Counted from the first letter of the stretch, positions 39,901 to 50,878 are shown. The stretch is 64,000 bases of DNA from Psychromonas sp. SA13A (GCF_011378715.1 NZ_WTKU01000009.1:94112-158111); one strand, 5' to 3'. The notes: generated by a model not told the origin, from the sequence alone. Numbers and translations: made by a program.

Positions 39901-40313
39901 GCAGTATAAGTCCAGCCATCGTTAAAGCATCTTTCGGTTAAGTTATTAGCACCACCAAGAGAACCTTGCCAGAAATCATAGTTATAACCATTCCTGTACA
40001 AATAAATAAGGCCATCATTTCTAATCCGAATATCAATTTGTTTAGCAGTATTGAATTCATTGTCAGAAGGACAATTATAATAATCAATATTTTCATCGTA
40101 AGGGCTATCAGGAACAATATTACTCATAGAGCCGGAGGTATCTAACAATATCATCAAGTTCGGCTCAACTGATGTTGACGTAATTAAGGGGTCTGTTGGT
40201 AAATTTAATTTAGCAGCCATCACAGTAGGTGAAATTGAACAAACTACGATTGCAAGTATAACCGCCTCAGCCACTACTGTTTTGGTGAATAATTTTTTCA
40301 TCTTCATCTTCAT
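36996..40313 (-). CDS. pilY1: Type IV pilus tip adhesin / assembly factor PilY1
   Basis: A 1105-residue exported protein with an N-terminal signal. A von Willebrand factor A-like domain has the metal site DTSGS (about 58-62). The C-terminal half is a PilC-type beta-propeller (from about residue 570). Near the end DIDGDGEVNLDD is an EF-hand-like calcium loop, which in P. aeruginosa PilY1 controls extension and retraction. A second acidic loop, DLDGDSVVDR, lies in the propeller. It works at the pilus tip with minor pilins. It is large and translated 22 bases after pilX. Confidence 0.93.
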   Translation of the reverse strand: MKMKMKKLFTKTVVAEAVILAIVVCSISPTVMAAKLNLPTDPLITSTSVEPNLMILLDTSGSMSNIVPDSPYDENIDYYNCPSDNEFNTAKQIDIRIRNDGLIYLYRNGYNYDFWQGSLGGANNLTERCFNDGWTYTARLLGDSGGSPSSYLASKYTGNYLNWYFSNSTNTAADDFDDFDKKPGTKTRMEIAKASAAAMVDDLVGMRVGLATYNGSSGAKIRQNIKSIGTSSDITTLKNAINLITNSGSTPLGESLADLGHYFAQRAGGSISGQLTLHPDGIGDKPEKVVNASSFFSHTPSNSHSPTTDVITNWCQDSFIVAMTDGIPTSDTSVSNDMKNYFNGADIVDDVTRAMYDIDLRPDLTEGSLGTPWKNNVITHMVGFADTQVTNNSLIRSAATQGGGEYLTANNSAELVTAFRNVIDSIVDKVAAGSGITFNTSQLTAGTSIYAASFDSGEWSGSLKSYALSGTGEISSTASWDAATKLDNLADYNTRNIFSFNDSTKQGIVFNKTNIDSAPSLLADLQAGPEGSAGVDNLISYLKGNKVNNIGTAATNYRDRASRLGDLVNSTVVYVGAPELDWPDYDSTASVSFGGTGQNYSDYKNTSRTAMLYVGANDGMLHGFSATDGEEKFAYIPSLVASSASEEGLHYLASTGYQHRFYVDSTPTISDVYYGSTWHTVLISGLRSGGKGLFALDITDPTKFDATVTGNADALSLWEFSSANDPDFGYSYSEPTVAKMANGEWAVIVGNGYNNTGDGNAKLFILYIDEGLDGEWSASDYKEIDTGVGADSSGIPNGLSTPRAVDLDGDSVVDRIYAGDLQGNMWAFDVSSSNTNQWKVAHKTGSTYEALFTAKDGNGKAQPITTAPIVADNVNAASGAPDLLVFFGTGKYIEETDKTSTDLMSYYGVLDNGEGAQTRSNLTPRELYSTSTTRVISGTTMTWSNSRGWYFDFEDQANSLATPTNIGERVTSNSLITSNILLFNTVIPTVVNSDICVSNSESWIMAVDLNTGKAPNYTVFDINNNRVFDDTTSIYDIDGDGEVNLDDVTSHAGIKVNTAMIAGDIAILGNTIYSNDVDGNLNEESVRIETTAKQGRLSWEELIQQ

Positions 40314-40335
40314 ATTCCTTTACGCTATTGATAGA

Positions 40336-40857
40336 TTAAAAACGTTTTCCGTAATAACCCACAATTATTCTTTCGGTATTGCCATCTCTACCAACTGAGC
40401 GAGAGACTATTTTAAAACCTCGAATATCTCCCCCGCCAGTGGTTTCGCCGTAACCTGTTATATTAAGTTCAGGTAAATTATCATTAAATATGAGTATCCC
40501 TAGATCTTCGACGAAATATCGAGACACTATTCCTGCGTTTGTTATTTCTGTGGTCGCTGCAATGCTTAAACTGTCAGTCCAAACTGAGTCTGAAAAAATA
40601 TCGCTAGGCCCATTATTTACGCTGTATAATCCATTTAAATCATTAAATGTACTAACTCCAACCAAGGTATCAATCATATCCTCGGCATCTTTTAGGCCTG
40701 ATTCTGCAATTTCCAGTGAAATATGGGAATCTCGAGTTGAAGAGGTCATTTTTTCTTGCATAAGCGTCGATTGCGTCCCAGATAATACTAATACGGTGAG
40801 AACAATTAATATAATTAGACTGATAATTAATACCGCCCCAGATTGTTTTTTTAACAT
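40336..40857 (-). CDS. pilX: Minor pilin PilX
   Basis: A 173-residue protein with the PilX start KKQSGAVLIISLIILIVLTVLVL: a prepilin-like hydrophobic helix without a Glu at position 5, as is usual for PilX. Length and place between pilW and pilY1 support the name. It joins the tip complex that primes pilus assembly. Confidence 0.88.
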   Translation of the reverse strand: MLKKQSGAVLIISLIILIVLTVLVLSGTQSTLMQEKMTSSTRDSHISLEIAESGLKDAEDMIDTLVGVSTFNDLNGLYSVNNGPSDIFSDSVWTDSLSIAATTEITNAGIVSRYFVEDLGILIFNDNLPELNITGYGETTGGGDIRGFKIVSRSVGRDGNTERIIVGYYGKRF

Positions 40858-40868
40858 TTTTTCAATAC

Positions 40869-41846
40869 CTATTGTAATGTTCTATTACGTATATTCGCTG
40901 TTGTCTGATAGGTTCTCTCAAGTGGAGAGCCTGGTGTGCTTTCGCCGCTTTCAGAGGTAAGGTTTACTCTGATGGAAAGTACTTGATCCATATTAGTAGG
41001 GGTTGCGGTAAATATGTTTATCGAACCATTAGCGTTAGTATCTTCTCCATACATAATTTGCAAATTATTAATTCCTCGAACTAATTCGTTAGCAACGCCA
41101 TTATCTGCTCGATACAAAGAGTCTGAGCCTGCGCTATTAACGCCTATAAAATATTGCTTAGAGTATGGTTTTAAAATTTGAGCATTTCCCCCATAAGTAT
41201 GGGATAAGGTATTTCTTATGTTATTTATTCCACTAGCAAGATTACCTGTGTTATGACCTATATTTCCATTGGTAGGTGTATTTTGTTGCGTATTAGAAAA
41301 AAGATCTGCTTCTTGGCAATCAGAAATTAAAATAATATCGCCCTTTGCAATACTGCTACCAGTGTTTATATGGAGAACAGCGGCGGTTGTCGGCATATAA
41401 GGAGTTGTAACCGTTACGCCAGAAATACTGCTTGCACCTCGGAGTATTAGAGTATCAGTGTTATCTTTAACATTAATGCTAGAAATTGTCTGAGATGTCA
41501 CATCATTACTCCCACCAATGCCGTCGCCTGCAGTCGGTAGTACTGATGCATCATAATCACTATCTGTAGTATTCAGATTGTTAGTGATCTCATCTATATC
41601 TCCGACACAACCCCAATAATCAGCACCGCGAATGTCGCGTATTATTAATTCAGTCGCTAATCGTCCATTTTCTTGTACACGTGAAAAAGCACTCTGCAAG
41701 TGAACACCTTCCATGCTAGCGGTAAAAATTTTAAGTACGGCAGCTAGCACCAATAATCCCAAAGAAATCGATATCATTAGTTCTACAATTGAAAAACCAG
41801 TTTGGCTCGGTAAATCGTGACTTTTATTTTTCAACACACTCATCAT
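40869..41846 (-). CDS. pilW: Minor pilin PilW
   Basis: A 325-residue prepilin-like protein, the largest of the minor pilins as expected. Processing site SQTGFSIVELMISISLGLLVLAAVLK has Glu5. FSRVQENGRLATELIIRDIRGADYWGC is typical of PilW. The globular domain contains an Asn-rich stretch and two Cys pairs. It starts 64 bases after pilV ends. Confidence 0.9.
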   Translation of the reverse strand: MMSVLKNKSHDLPSQTGFSIVELMISISLGLLVLAAVLKIFTASMEGVHLQSAFSRVQENGRLATELIIRDIRGADYWGCVGDIDEITNNLNTTDSDYDASVLPTAGDGIGGSNDVTSQTISSINVKDNTDTLILRGASSISGVTVTTPYMPTTAAVLHINTGSSIAKGDIILISDCQEADLFSNTQQNTPTNGNIGHNTGNLASGINNIRNTLSHTYGGNAQILKPYSKQYFIGVNSAGSDSLYRADNGVANELVRGINNLQIMYGEDTNANGSINIFTATPTNMDQVLSIRVNLTSESGESTPGSPLERTYQTTANIRNRTLQ

Positions 41847-41910
41847 TCTCTCTATTTTAAGCTTGGGACTTTTTTCATTGCTAAATAACCTATAGCTTAC
41901 TTACACAGCT

Positions 41911-42387
41911 TTAAATTTGAATGCTTAAGGTAAAACTTGCATCGCCAACCTCTCCGCCTGAATTTGTTCTTTGCTGCTCTTTCCATGTAATTGTTATATT
42001 GTAGAGTGTCCCTATTTTAGTGACAGTCCCTTGACCTTCAGGCAAACCTCCGTCTATAACAGCTGATTGTATTAATTGATTCCATTCAAAACCATCAAGT
42101 TGCGCCATTAGCGCTGGAGTGCAAGTTGTACAACCTGGGTCAGCTACTGTAGATAAAAGATTATTGTAACCACTTAGACCTCCTCGGTTAGATCTAATTC
42201 GTTCCCCCATGTCGTAGGCATAAGTTGTCGCTAAGGTATGAAATTGTGTGTTGTTAATATTTTTAAGGCTAATCATCTGAATTGATGCTAGCCCGAGCAA
42301 CCCAACAGCGAGAACAAATACTGCGACTAAAATCTCGATCATTGAACTTCCGGTTTGATACCGTTTAATTGTATCCATGTTATTCAC
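41911..42387 (-). CDS. pilV: Minor pilin PilV
   Basis: A 158-residue prepilin-like protein: QTGSSMIEILVAVFVLAVGLLGLASIQ is the PilV processing region. Cys lie in DPGCTTCTPAL. The GTG start at 42387 has AAGG 6 bases before it and overlaps the end of fimT by 8 bases, implying coupled translation; an ATG at 42378 is the alternative. Confidence 0.9.
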   Translation of the reverse strand: MNNMDTIKRYQTGSSMIEILVAVFVLAVGLLGLASIQMISLKNINNTQFHTLATTYAYDMGERIRSNRGGLSGYNNLLSTVADPGCTTCTPALMAQLDGFEWNQLIQSAVIDGGLPEGQGTVTKIGTLYNITITWKEQQRTNSGGEVGDASFTLSIQI

Positions 42388-42853
42388 AATTCACCTTATC
42401 AGCGATAATTACACCAGATATTAAAATAGAAACTTGCATTCCTTGTTCACCGGTTCGATTATCGCAAACTTCAAAAACACTGTTGTTATTAACCCCTCCT
42501 ACTGCATTAAAGGAGAAAGTTGATTGAGCGCTCGATACGGTACTCGCATCGTCAAATGCAGGCCATATACGCAATACTTCATCAGTCGACATTGCATTAA
42601 TAGCATCAGTATTTGCCCAAACAACAATACCTTCGGTCCAATCTCCTCCAATTTGATTTACATTTACGGTACTGCCCCGTTTAATTGCTTCCATGCGTGC
42701 ATAATTAAATGCACCGATCATCGCATTGGTATTTGAAACCATATTGCCGTTACTGATTAAATTTCTAAAATTTGGAACACTAAGCGCTAATAAGATTGCT
42801 AATATAGATAAAGTGATTAACATTTCAGTAATAGTAAAACCTGATTTTTTCAT
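42380..42853 (-). CDS. fimT: Minor pilin FimT/FimU
   Basis: A 157-residue GspH/FimT-type prepilin: KKSGFTITEMLITLSILAILLALSVPNF, then NAMIGAFNYARMEAIKRGSTVNV, the GspH-family mark. It is the first gene of the minor-pilin operon, which runs to pilE over 6.3 kb. FimT and FimU cannot be separated by sequence alone; the operon position is that of fimU in Pseudomonas. Confidence 0.88.
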   Translation of the reverse strand: MKKSGFTITEMLITLSILAILLALSVPNFRNLISNGNMVSNTNAMIGAFNYARMEAIKRGSTVNVNQIGGDWTEGIVVWANTDAINAMSTDEVLRIWPAFDDASTVSSAQSTFSFNAVGGVNNNSVFEVCDNRTGEQGMQVSILISGVIIADKVNCE

Positions 42854-43704
<851 letters not shown>

Positions 43705-43769
43705 ACGATTTTTAAGTAATCGTTGATATAGCCGTTATGACAGTATTAAACTGATTTCTGTTAAATAAC

Positions 43770-43810
43770 AAACAATAAAAAGGAGAACTAAGTTCTCCTT
43801 TTTATTGTTT
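43770..43810. terminator. Perfect palindromic terminator between glnB and bamD
   Basis: Two perfectly complementary 20-base arms around a single central A, with A and T runs at the outer ends. It can end transcripts from glnB on the plus strand and bamD on the minus strand. Confidence 0.9.
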
Positions 43811-43857
43811 GGACCCTATAAATAATCCTATATTACGCTGATTATTTACAAAGATTA

Positions 43858-44649
43858 TTACCAGTCAAATACGCTCCAGCTTTCTGTGCGTTTTACCACT
43901 CGGCTATTTGGGTAATTAAGCTTTAATACCGCTAATGCATTCTTTTCTGGTTCTACTAACCCTAACTCCCTATAGGCAATGATCATGATCTCTAGGGCAT
44001 CTTTTACAGATTCTGTATCAGGGTAGTTATTGAGAACAGTTTTACCACGGTTGATCGCTGCTATATAAGCTTCACGTTTGATATACCATTCAGCAATTGA
44101 TATTTCATAACGTGCGACTCTATCTTTGATAAACACCATACGTTGGCGAGCATCTTTTGCATATTGGCTATTAGGGTAATACTTTAGAATGTGATTAAAG
44201 TCTTTAAAAGCACGTTGTGCATAACTTTGGTCACGATTAAAACGGTCCACACCAAATAGATTTTGGAAAAAGTGATCGTCAGAAGATAAGTTAGTTAGTC
44301 CACGCATATAATAAAGATAATCTAAATCTTTATGGGTTGGATTTAAACGAATAAACTTATCAATATTAGCTAATGCAAGCGCCATTTCATTACGTTTGTA
44401 ATAAGCGTAAATAAGGTCTAATTGCACCTGTTCTGAGTGAGGTCCAAAAGGGTAGCGGCTATCTAGCGCTTCTAAAATGTCAGTGGCTTTTTCAAAGTTC
44501 GCTGTTTCTAGCGCTACAGAAGCCTCTTGATATAAAATGACAGGAGGTTTGTCAGCAATCTTTGGTTTATTGCTTTTTTTCGATGAACAGCCAGTAATAA
44601 AAATGGCAATGAAAAAACTGGTCGTTATTAGTCTAAGGATCTTATTCAT
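43858..44649 (-). CDS. bamD: Outer-membrane assembly lipoprotein BamD
   Basis: A 263-residue lipoprotein with lipobox ITGC and TPR repeats across the mature part, for example EASVALETANFEKATDIL, YPFGPHSEQVQLDLIYAYYK and YPNSQYAKDARQRM. It is an essential part of the BAM complex for beta-barrel insertion. The ATG at 44649 gives the normal signal; a TTG at 44670 would add seven residues. It is divergent from rluD, the usual arrangement. Confidence 0.95.
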   Translation of the reverse strand: MNKILRLITTSFFIAIFITGCSSKKSNKPKIADKPPVILYQEASVALETANFEKATDILEALDSRYPFGPHSEQVQLDLIYAYYKRNEMALALANIDKFIRLNPTHKDLDYLYYMRGLTNLSSDDHFFQNLFGVDRFNRDQSYAQRAFKDFNHILKYYPNSQYAKDARQRMVFIKDRVARYEISIAEWYIKREAYIAAINRGKTVLNNYPDTESVKDALEIMIIAYRELGLVEPEKNALAVLKLNYPNSRVVKRTESWSVFDW

Positions 44650-44807
44650 AAGTGTTATAATGTCGGCCAATATTAAAAAGTACAGTATCGGCTATCGCCG
44701 AAAGAAATAAAAGTAAAAAAAGATAAAATGTGACAAGATAAGTCTGTCTGACAAAATACTTTTTAAAAATCAATTACAACAGCACAAAATTACAAGAAGA
44801 GAGCATT

Positions 44808-45788
44808 ATGAGCCAAGCATTAAACCTATCTGCAGAAGTAACAGATGAACAGTTAGGATTTCGATTAGACCAAGCGGTTGCCGCTTTGTTCCCAGATTAT
44901 TCGCGTTCTCGTATAAAAGAATGGATATTAGCGGGCCTGGTACAAATTGATGGCACTGTCTCTTCTACTCCTCGTGAAAAAGTATTTACGGGTCAGATGT
45001 TAGAAGTTAACGCAGTATTAAAAGATGAAGTCACCTTTGTTGCACAAAAAATTGAAATTGATATCGTTTATGAAGACGAAGATATTTTAGTGATCAATAA
45101 ACCTGCTGGGTTAGTTGTTCACCCGGGTGCAGGTAATGCAAGTGGCACATTATTAAATGCATTATTGTACCATTACCCAAGTATTGCTGAAGTACCACGT
45201 GCTGGTATCGTACATCGATTAGATAAAGAAACATCAGGATTGATGGTAGTAGCGAAAAATGTTCCTGCACAAACTCATTTAGTGATGAACTTGCAAGCAC
45301 GCCAGATGACACGTGAATATGATGCGATTGCCTCGGGATGTTTTACTGCTGGTGGTAAAGTAGATGCGCCTATTGGTCGTGATAAAGTACACCGCACTAA
45401 AATGGCCGTTAACCATACGGGAGGCAAAGATGCGATCACGCATTATCGTATTGCTGAAAAGTATCGTGCACATACACGTTTACGTTTGCGTTTAGAAACT
45501 GGACGTACTCACCAAATTCGTGTGCATATGATGTCTATCGGCCATGTATTGGCGGGTGACCCTGTCTATGGTGGTCGTCCTCGTCCACCTAAAGGCGCTT
45601 CTGAAAAATTAAGTGAAGCATTACGTGGATTTAGACGCCAAGCACTACATGCGACTATGTTACGTCTTGAGCATCCAATTACCGGTGAAGAGATGGAATG
45701 GCACGCTGAACCACCTGAAGATTTTAAAGTGTTAGCGGCTGCGTTACGTGCGGATACTATTTCGCATGAAAACGAATTAGATTTATAG
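44808..45788 (+). CDS. rluD: 23S rRNA pseudouridine synthase RluD
   Basis: A 326-residue enzyme that makes pseudouridines 1911, 1915 and 1917 in helix 69 of 23S rRNA. An N-terminal S4 RNA-binding domain (about 15-65) is followed by the RluA-type catalytic domain with HRLDKETSGLMVVAK holding the catalytic Asp, and RTHQIRVHM later. AGAGAG lies just before the ATG. Confidence 0.96.
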   Translation: MSQALNLSAEVTDEQLGFRLDQAVAALFPDYSRSRIKEWILAGLVQIDGTVSSTPREKVFTGQMLEVNAVLKDEVTFVAQKIEIDIVYEDEDILVINKPAGLVVHPGAGNASGTLLNALLYHYPSIAEVPRAGIVHRLDKETSGLMVVAKNVPAQTHLVMNLQARQMTREYDAIASGCFTAGGKVDAPIGRDKVHRTKMAVNHTGGKDAITHYRIAEKYRAHTRLRLRLETGRTHQIRVHMMSIGHVLAGDPVYGGRPRPPKGASEKLSEALRGFRRQALHATMLRLEHPITGEEMEWHAEPPEDFKVLAAALRADTISHENELDL

Positions 45789-45807
45789 TTTATTATAGTT
45801 TACTTAG

Positions 45808-46563
45808 ATGCAATTAATTAAACCTAATTGGGCAGCTCCTGCCCATATTCATGCTTACTCAACTACTCGCTTAGGTGGGATCAGTGAAGGTGAATTTTTA
45901 GGTTTGAATCTGGCTACTCACGTTGCGGATATTGATCTACATGTATTAAAAAATCGAGCATTACTCACAGAACATTTACTCGCTAATGAACAACTATATG
46001 CTCCTGATTTTTGTTGGTTAAATCAAACTCATAGTCATGATTTAATAAAATTATCAGCCACGACAGCGCAAGCAATTAATGCCGATGCAAGTTGGACTAA
46101 TGATAATGAAAGAACTTGTGTGGTGATGACTGCGGATTGTTTACCTGTGCTAGTGACAGATAAACAGGGCAGTTTTGTTGCGGCTATCCATGCCGGATGG
46201 CGTGGATTATGTGATGGTATTATTGAAAACAGTATTGAACATATTTGCAATACGTTATCAGTCAAACCCGATCAACTATTAGTATGGTTAGGTCCCTGTA
46301 TTGGGCCTACTGCCTTTGAAGTTGGTGATGAAGTTCGAGCGCAGTTTGTTCAACAAAATACACAAGCAAGTGAAGCTTTTGTCGCGTCTAACGATAAATG
46401 GTTAGCTAATTTGCATCTCCTAGCCAAGTTACGTTTAACAAAATTTACAGGTATTACTATTACAGAAAGTGATTTGTGTACCTTTAACGATGCAGAGTTA
46501 TTTTACTCATATCGTCGAGATGGCAGAACAGGTCGTCTTGCTTCTTTTATCTGGATTGATTAA
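45808..46563 (+). CDS. pgeF: Peptidoglycan-editing / purine nucleoside phosphorylase-like protein PgeF (YfiH)
   Basis: A 251-residue LACC1/YfiH family protein. Zn-binding and active-site marks are NQTHSHD, MTADCLPVLV, AIHAGWRGL and GPCIGPTAFEVGDEV. Relatives have been reported as multicopper-type oxidases, purine nucleosidases and peptidoglycan stem editors. It follows rluD by 19 bases, the conserved bamD/rluD/yfiH/clpB order. Confidence 0.93.
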   Translation: MQLIKPNWAAPAHIHAYSTTRLGGISEGEFLGLNLATHVADIDLHVLKNRALLTEHLLANEQLYAPDFCWLNQTHSHDLIKLSATTAQAINADASWTNDNERTCVVMTADCLPVLVTDKQGSFVAAIHAGWRGLCDGIIENSIEHICNTLSVKPDQLLVWLGPCIGPTAFEVGDEVRAQFVQQNTQASEAFVASNDKWLANLHLLAKLRLTKFTGITITESDLCTFNDAELFYSYRRDGRTGRLASFIWID

Positions 46564-46792
46564 AACTAAAAATAGTTGCGATGCTTTTATAGCACTGTAG
46601 TTATTGAAGCTTCATTTATTAGAACTTCAATTATTGCAATTTTACATGTTGAAATAGCAGTTATCCTCCCTCAGTTTTATATCCAATCTTAAGTTCACTA
46701 ATCTACTCTTAAAATTAACTCTCTTATAATTAATTTTCTAATATTTAATTTATAAATATATTCTTTTTTGTTCATTATTTTATCTTTCCTAC

Positions 46793-46820
46793 CTTGAAAT
46801 AATTCTCTTTACCCCCATCT
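46793..46820 (+). promoter_or_regulatory. Sigma-32 heat-shock promoter of clpB
   Basis: CTTGAAA (46793-46799), a 13-base spacer, then CCCCATCT (46813-46820) is a near-perfect match to the RpoH consensus. It lies 32 bases before the clpB start codon, which is preceded by AGGAG. Confidence 0.88.
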
Positions 46821-46851
46821 TTTATAGGGTAAACATTTCAGGAGAATCATC

Positions 46852-49428
46852 ATGCGTTTAGATAAATTAACTAGCAAATTTCAATTGGCATTATCCGATG
46901 CTCAATCTATTGCTTTAGGCCGTGATCACCAATATATCGAAGCGACACATGTCTTGTTAGCAATGCTTAATCAAGACGGTGGCGCAATCCGCGGTATTTT
47001 GTCTGATCTTGAAATTAACATTAACCTAATGCGTTCACAGCTATCTGCAATGTTAGATAGAATGCCCAAAGTATCTGGTATTGGAGGCGAAATACAGCTC
47101 TCTAATCAGTTGGGCATTACCTTTAATTTATGTGATAAGTATGCGCAAAAAGCAAAAGATAAATTTATTTCATCGGAAATTTTCTTAGTCGCCGTTTGTG
47201 AAGATAAAGGTGAACTAGGACAAGTGTTAAATAAACTTGGCTTAACAAAAAGTAAAGTTGAAAGTTCTTTAAAGAAAATTCGTCAAGGTCAAACTGTTAA
47301 TGACGTTAATGGTGACGGCCCTGAACAAGCCCTAGAAAAATATACCATCGATTTAACCGAGCGTGCTGCGGCAGGTAAACTGGACCCAGTAATTGGACGT
47401 GACGATGAAGTACGTCGCATGGTACAAGTGCTACAGCGTAGAACTAAAAATAACCCCGTGATAATCGGTGAGCCAGGTGTCGGTAAAACAGCTATTGTTG
47501 AAGGTTTAGCGCAACGTATTGTGAACGGTGAAGTACCGGAAGGTTTAAAAAATAAACGTGTATTATCATTGGATATGGGTTCGCTTATTGCGGGTGCCAA
47601 ATATCGAGGAGAGTTTGAAGAACGTTTAAAAGCAGTGTTAGCGGAGCTAAATAAAGAAGAAGGGCAAATCATCTTATTTATCGACGAATTGCATACTATG
47701 GTAGGTGCTGGTAAAGGCGATGGCGCTATGGATGCGAGTAATATGCTTAAGCCTGCGTTAGCCCGAGGAGAGCTTCATTGTGTTGGCGCGACTACGTTAA
47801 ATGAGTATCGTCAGTATATTGAAAAAGATGCGGCACTAGAGCGTCGTTTCCAAAAAGTACAAGTTGATGAACCAACGGTTGAAGATACGATCGCGATATT
47901 ACGTGGTTTAAAAGAGCGTTACGAATTACATCATCAAGTTGAAATAACGGATCCTGCGATTGTGGCTGCGGCAACGTTATCACATCGTTATATTTCTGAC
48001 CGCCAATTACCCGATAAAGCCATTGATTTAATTGATGAAGCTGCGTCGAGCATTCGCTTACAAATGGACTCTAAACCTGAAAGTTTAGATAAATTAGGGC
48101 GTAAAATTATTCAACTAACCGTAGAGCAAAAGTCACTGCAGAATGCTACCGATGAAGCCAGTGTGAAACGGTTAAATGATATAGACCAGACCTTAAGAAT
48201 TAAAGGTAAAGAATATAAGTCTTTAGATGAAGTGTGGAAAACAGAAAAAGCAGCGCTATCTGGTACGCAAAATATCAAGCAAGCTTTAGAGCAAGCGCGT
48301 ATGGATTTAGAAGTCGCTAGCCGCGCGGCTGATTTAACACGTATGTCTGAACTTCAATATGGACGTATTCCTGATTTAGAAAAACAATTAGATTTAGCGT
48401 CTCAAGCTGAAATGCAAGAGATGACATTGTTAAAACACTCTGTCACAGAGAATGAAATTGCGGATATCCTATCGCATTGGACCGGTATTCCCGTGTCTAA
48501 AATGCTTGAAGGTGAACGTGATAAATTATTGAAAATGGAAAAACATCTTCATTCTCAAGTTGTTGGGCAAAATGAGGCGATTGACGCTATTGCAAATGCG
48601 ATTAGACGTAGTCGTGCTGGGTTAAGTGATCCTGACCGTCCTATTGGCTCTTTCTTGTTCTTAGGTCCTACTGGGGTCGGTAAAACCGAATCTTGTAAGG
48701 CGCTTGCTAACTTCTTATTTGATAGTGTCGATAATATGGTGCGTATTGATATGTCTGAGTTTATGGAGAAACACTCTGTATCTCGTTTAGTTGGTGCTCC
48801 TCCAGGTTACGTAGGTTATGAAGAGGGCGGTTACTTAACGGAAGCGGTACGCCGTAAACCTTACTCTGTTATTTTATTGGATGAAATAGAGAAAGCACAT
48901 CCCGACGTCTTTAATATCCTATTACAGGTATTAGACGATGGACGTTTAACCGATGGGCAAGGACGAACCGTTGATTTCCGTAATACGGTGATCATCATGA
49001 CCTCCAACATAGGGTCAGAGATCATTCAAGAAGCGTTCCCTCGTGCTTCCTATGACGAAGTTAAAAATACTTTGCTAGGTGTGTTAGCGAAACAATTTAA
49101 ACCAGAATTTTTGAATCGTATTGATGAAACGGTCGTGTTCCACCCATTAAGTGAAAAACACATTAAATCAATCGCAACGATTCAATTACACGCATTACAG
49201 ACGCGTCTTAAAGCAAGGGATTACCACCTAACGTTTAATGATGCTTCTATTGAATTTTTGGTTAGTGCTGGGTATGACCCTGCCTATGGTGCTCGTCCCT
49301 TAAAAAGAGCAGTGCAGCAGTTACTAGAGAATGCATTAGCACAGAAAATATTATCGGGAGAGTTAACCACGGGTAGTAACATATTGGCAGACGTTGAAGA
49401 GGGGAAAATAGTGTTTGTACAACAATAG
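46852..49428 (+). CDS. clpB: ATP-dependent disaggregase ClpB
   Basis: An 858-residue hexameric AAA+ chaperone. The N-domain has two Clp repeats (1-150). AAA1 has Walker A GEPGVGKT (about 206) and pore-loop [11 protein letters not shown]. The coiled-coil M-domain spans about 400-530. AAA2 has GPTGVGKT (about 605) and [14 protein letters not shown]. With DnaK it dissolves aggregates. A sigma-32 promoter precedes it. It lacks the ClpP-binding IGF loop, as expected. Confidence 0.98.
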   Translation: MRLDKLTSKFQLALSDAQSIALGRDHQYIEATHVLLAMLNQDGGAIRGILSDLEININLMRSQLSAMLDRMPKVSGIGGEIQLSNQLGITFNLCDKYAQKAKDKFISSEIFLVAVCEDKGELGQVLNKLGLTKSKVESSLKKIRQGQTVNDVNGDGPEQALEKYTIDLTERAAAGKLDPVIGRDDEVRRMVQVLQRRTKNNPVIIGEPGVGKTAIVEGLAQRIVNGEVPEGLKNKRVLSLDMGSLIAGAKYRGEFEERLKAVLAELNKEEGQIILFIDELHTMVGAGKGDGAMDASNMLKPALARGELHCVGATTLNEYRQYIEKDAALERRFQKVQVDEPTVEDTIAILRGLKERYELHHQVEITDPAIVAAATLSHRYISDRQLPDKAIDLIDEAASSIRLQMDSKPESLDKLGRKIIQLTVEQKSLQNATDEASVKRLNDIDQTLRIKGKEYKSLDEVWKTEKAALSGTQNIKQALEQARMDLEVASRAADLTRMSELQYGRIPDLEKQLDLASQAEMQEMTLLKHSVTENEIADILSHWTGIPVSKMLEGERDKLLKMEKHLHSQVVGQNEAIDAIANAIRRSRAGLSDPDRPIGSFLFLGPTGVGKTESCKALANFLFDSVDNMVRIDMSEFMEKHSVSRLVGAPPGYVGYEEGGYLTEAVRRKPYSVILLDEIEKAHPDVFNILLQVLDDGRLTDGQGRTVDFRNTVIIMTSNIGSEIIQEAFPRASYDEVKNTLLGVLAKQFKPEFLNRIDETVVFHPLSEKHIKSIATIQLHALQTRLKARDYHLTFNDASIEFLVSAGYDPAYGARPLKRAVQQLLENALAQKILSGELTTGSNILADVEEGKIVFVQQ

Positions 49429-49522
49429 TGTGCCGTCACTGTTTCTACTGAGCTAACTCATATTGAATGATATTACACAGTGAAAGCTCAGTAAATGTAG
49501 AATAACTGAAAGAAAAATAGTA

Positions 49523-49556
49523 AAAGGCCAATGATTAATGTCGTTGGCCTTTTTAT
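49523..49556 (+). terminator. Terminator of clpB
   Basis: AAAAGGCCAA pairs with TTGGCCTTTT across a loop of about 13 bases and is followed by a T run, about 95 bases past the clpB stop. Confidence 0.85.
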
Positions 49557-49645
49557 TTGCAGAAAGTGATTAACTATTTTAAGTGGAGAAAGCTGTTAAG
49601 CTTTTTATGTAAAGAAAGCAGCTAAGCTTTTTATATGAAAAACAG

Positions 49646-50878
49646 TTAGACCTTGATCCTTTGTAATAAATCACCTTCATAAATCGCCTGCTTAATTAAA
49701 GCAAAAGCAGCAATGGTTAAATCGGGTTTTAACTCAGTTGAAGTGACGATCAGTTGATCATGAAAATTTGGCAGGGTTTGTTGTTTAATGCAATCTGCAA
49801 TGGTAGAAAATAAAACCTCACCAGCTTGTAGTATTTTACCTGTGATCACTATTTTTTCGGGGCTTAATAGATTCACTAATATGGCAATATTTTTCCCCAA
49901 GTAGTGGGCTGCTTGTTGAGTGATTGTATAACATAATTTATCACCACTTGCCGCGGCTAGATAAATATCATCAATGTTCATGGTATTCACATTCAAGACG
50001 CAATCGCTACCAGCATTAATCGCTTCTTTAACTTTGTCGTAAATCACCAGATCGCTGACCTCTGTTTCTAAACAACCAATATTGCCACAATGACAGCGCT
50101 TACCTGCAGGGTTTGTTTGGATATGACCTATTTCCCCTATATTACAACTTTTACCTAGTAGCTCTTTATTTTCGATAATAACACCTGAACCAACGCCGTG
50201 ATGGACACTAATAAGCACTGAATCTTGTGTGTTCTTGGTGGCACCAAAGTAATTTTCAGCTAATGCAAGGCAGCGTGTATGATTGCCGATAAAGGTAGGA
50301 ATATTAAATGTACTTTCAATTTTATTCACTAAAGAGTAATCATCTAAAGGATAAGTTGGCGTATAAACCACGATACCTTTTTTAGGATCAACCAAACCAG
50401 AAAGGGTAATTGAAATAGCAGATATTTTTTCATTAATTAACGGTGGTTGAGTCATAAATTTTGCAATTTCAGCAATCAAAAAGTCAATTAAAAAAGCACT
50501 GGTCTCAATCTTAGGAATAGTTATTTGTTTGCTCATTAACTTAATGCCAGATAAATTATAATGCGCGATCGATAATAATTTTTGGCCTAATTTAATGGCA
50601 ATTACATTTACCGCATCAGAATTTGGCGCTAAAGAGATGGCTCTGCGGCCACCCGTAGATGCTTGTAATTCAACTTCTGCAATCAATCCATTTTCGATTA
50701 GCTGGCGTGTTATTTTGGTCACACTTGCTGGGGCTAATCTACTTATCTTTGCTGTTTTAACGCGAGAAATAGGGGCGTATTGCTCAATAATTTTATAAAT
50801 GATGGCACTATTTAATTGCTTGATTTGTTCGATATTAGCAATGGTTGTTTGCATCGTATCGTGATTGACTGTGTTCAT
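49646..50878 (-). CDS. nagC: N-acetylglucosamine repressor NagC (ROK family)
   Basis: A 410-residue ROK-family repressor. The N-terminal winged helix includes LAPASVTKITRQLIENGLI and ASTGGRRAI, close to E. coli NagC. The ROK sugar domain has the zinc motif GHIQTNPAGKRCHCGNIGC. GlcNAc-6-phosphate should release it from operators near nagB and nagE. It lies beside nagA, with 217 bases between, so it may have its own promoter. Confidence 0.93.
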   Translation of the reverse strand: MNTVNHDTMQTTIANIEQIKQLNSAIIYKIIEQYAPISRVKTAKISRLAPASVTKITRQLIENGLIAEVELQASTGGRRAISLAPNSDAVNVIAIKLGQKLLSIAHYNLSGIKLMSKQITIPKIETSAFLIDFLIAEIAKFMTQPPLINEKISAISITLSGLVDPKKGIVVYTPTYPLDDYSLVNKIESTFNIPTFIGNHTRCLALAENYFGATKNTQDSVLISVHHGVGSGVIIENKELLGKSCNIGEIGHIQTNPAGKRCHCGNIGCLETEVSDLVIYDKVKEAINAGSDCVLNVNTMNIDDIYLAAASGDKLCYTITQQAAHYLGKNIAILVNLLSPEKIVITGKILQAGEVLFSTIADCIKQQTLPNFHDQLIVTSTELKPDLTIAAFALIKQAIYEGDLLQRIKV

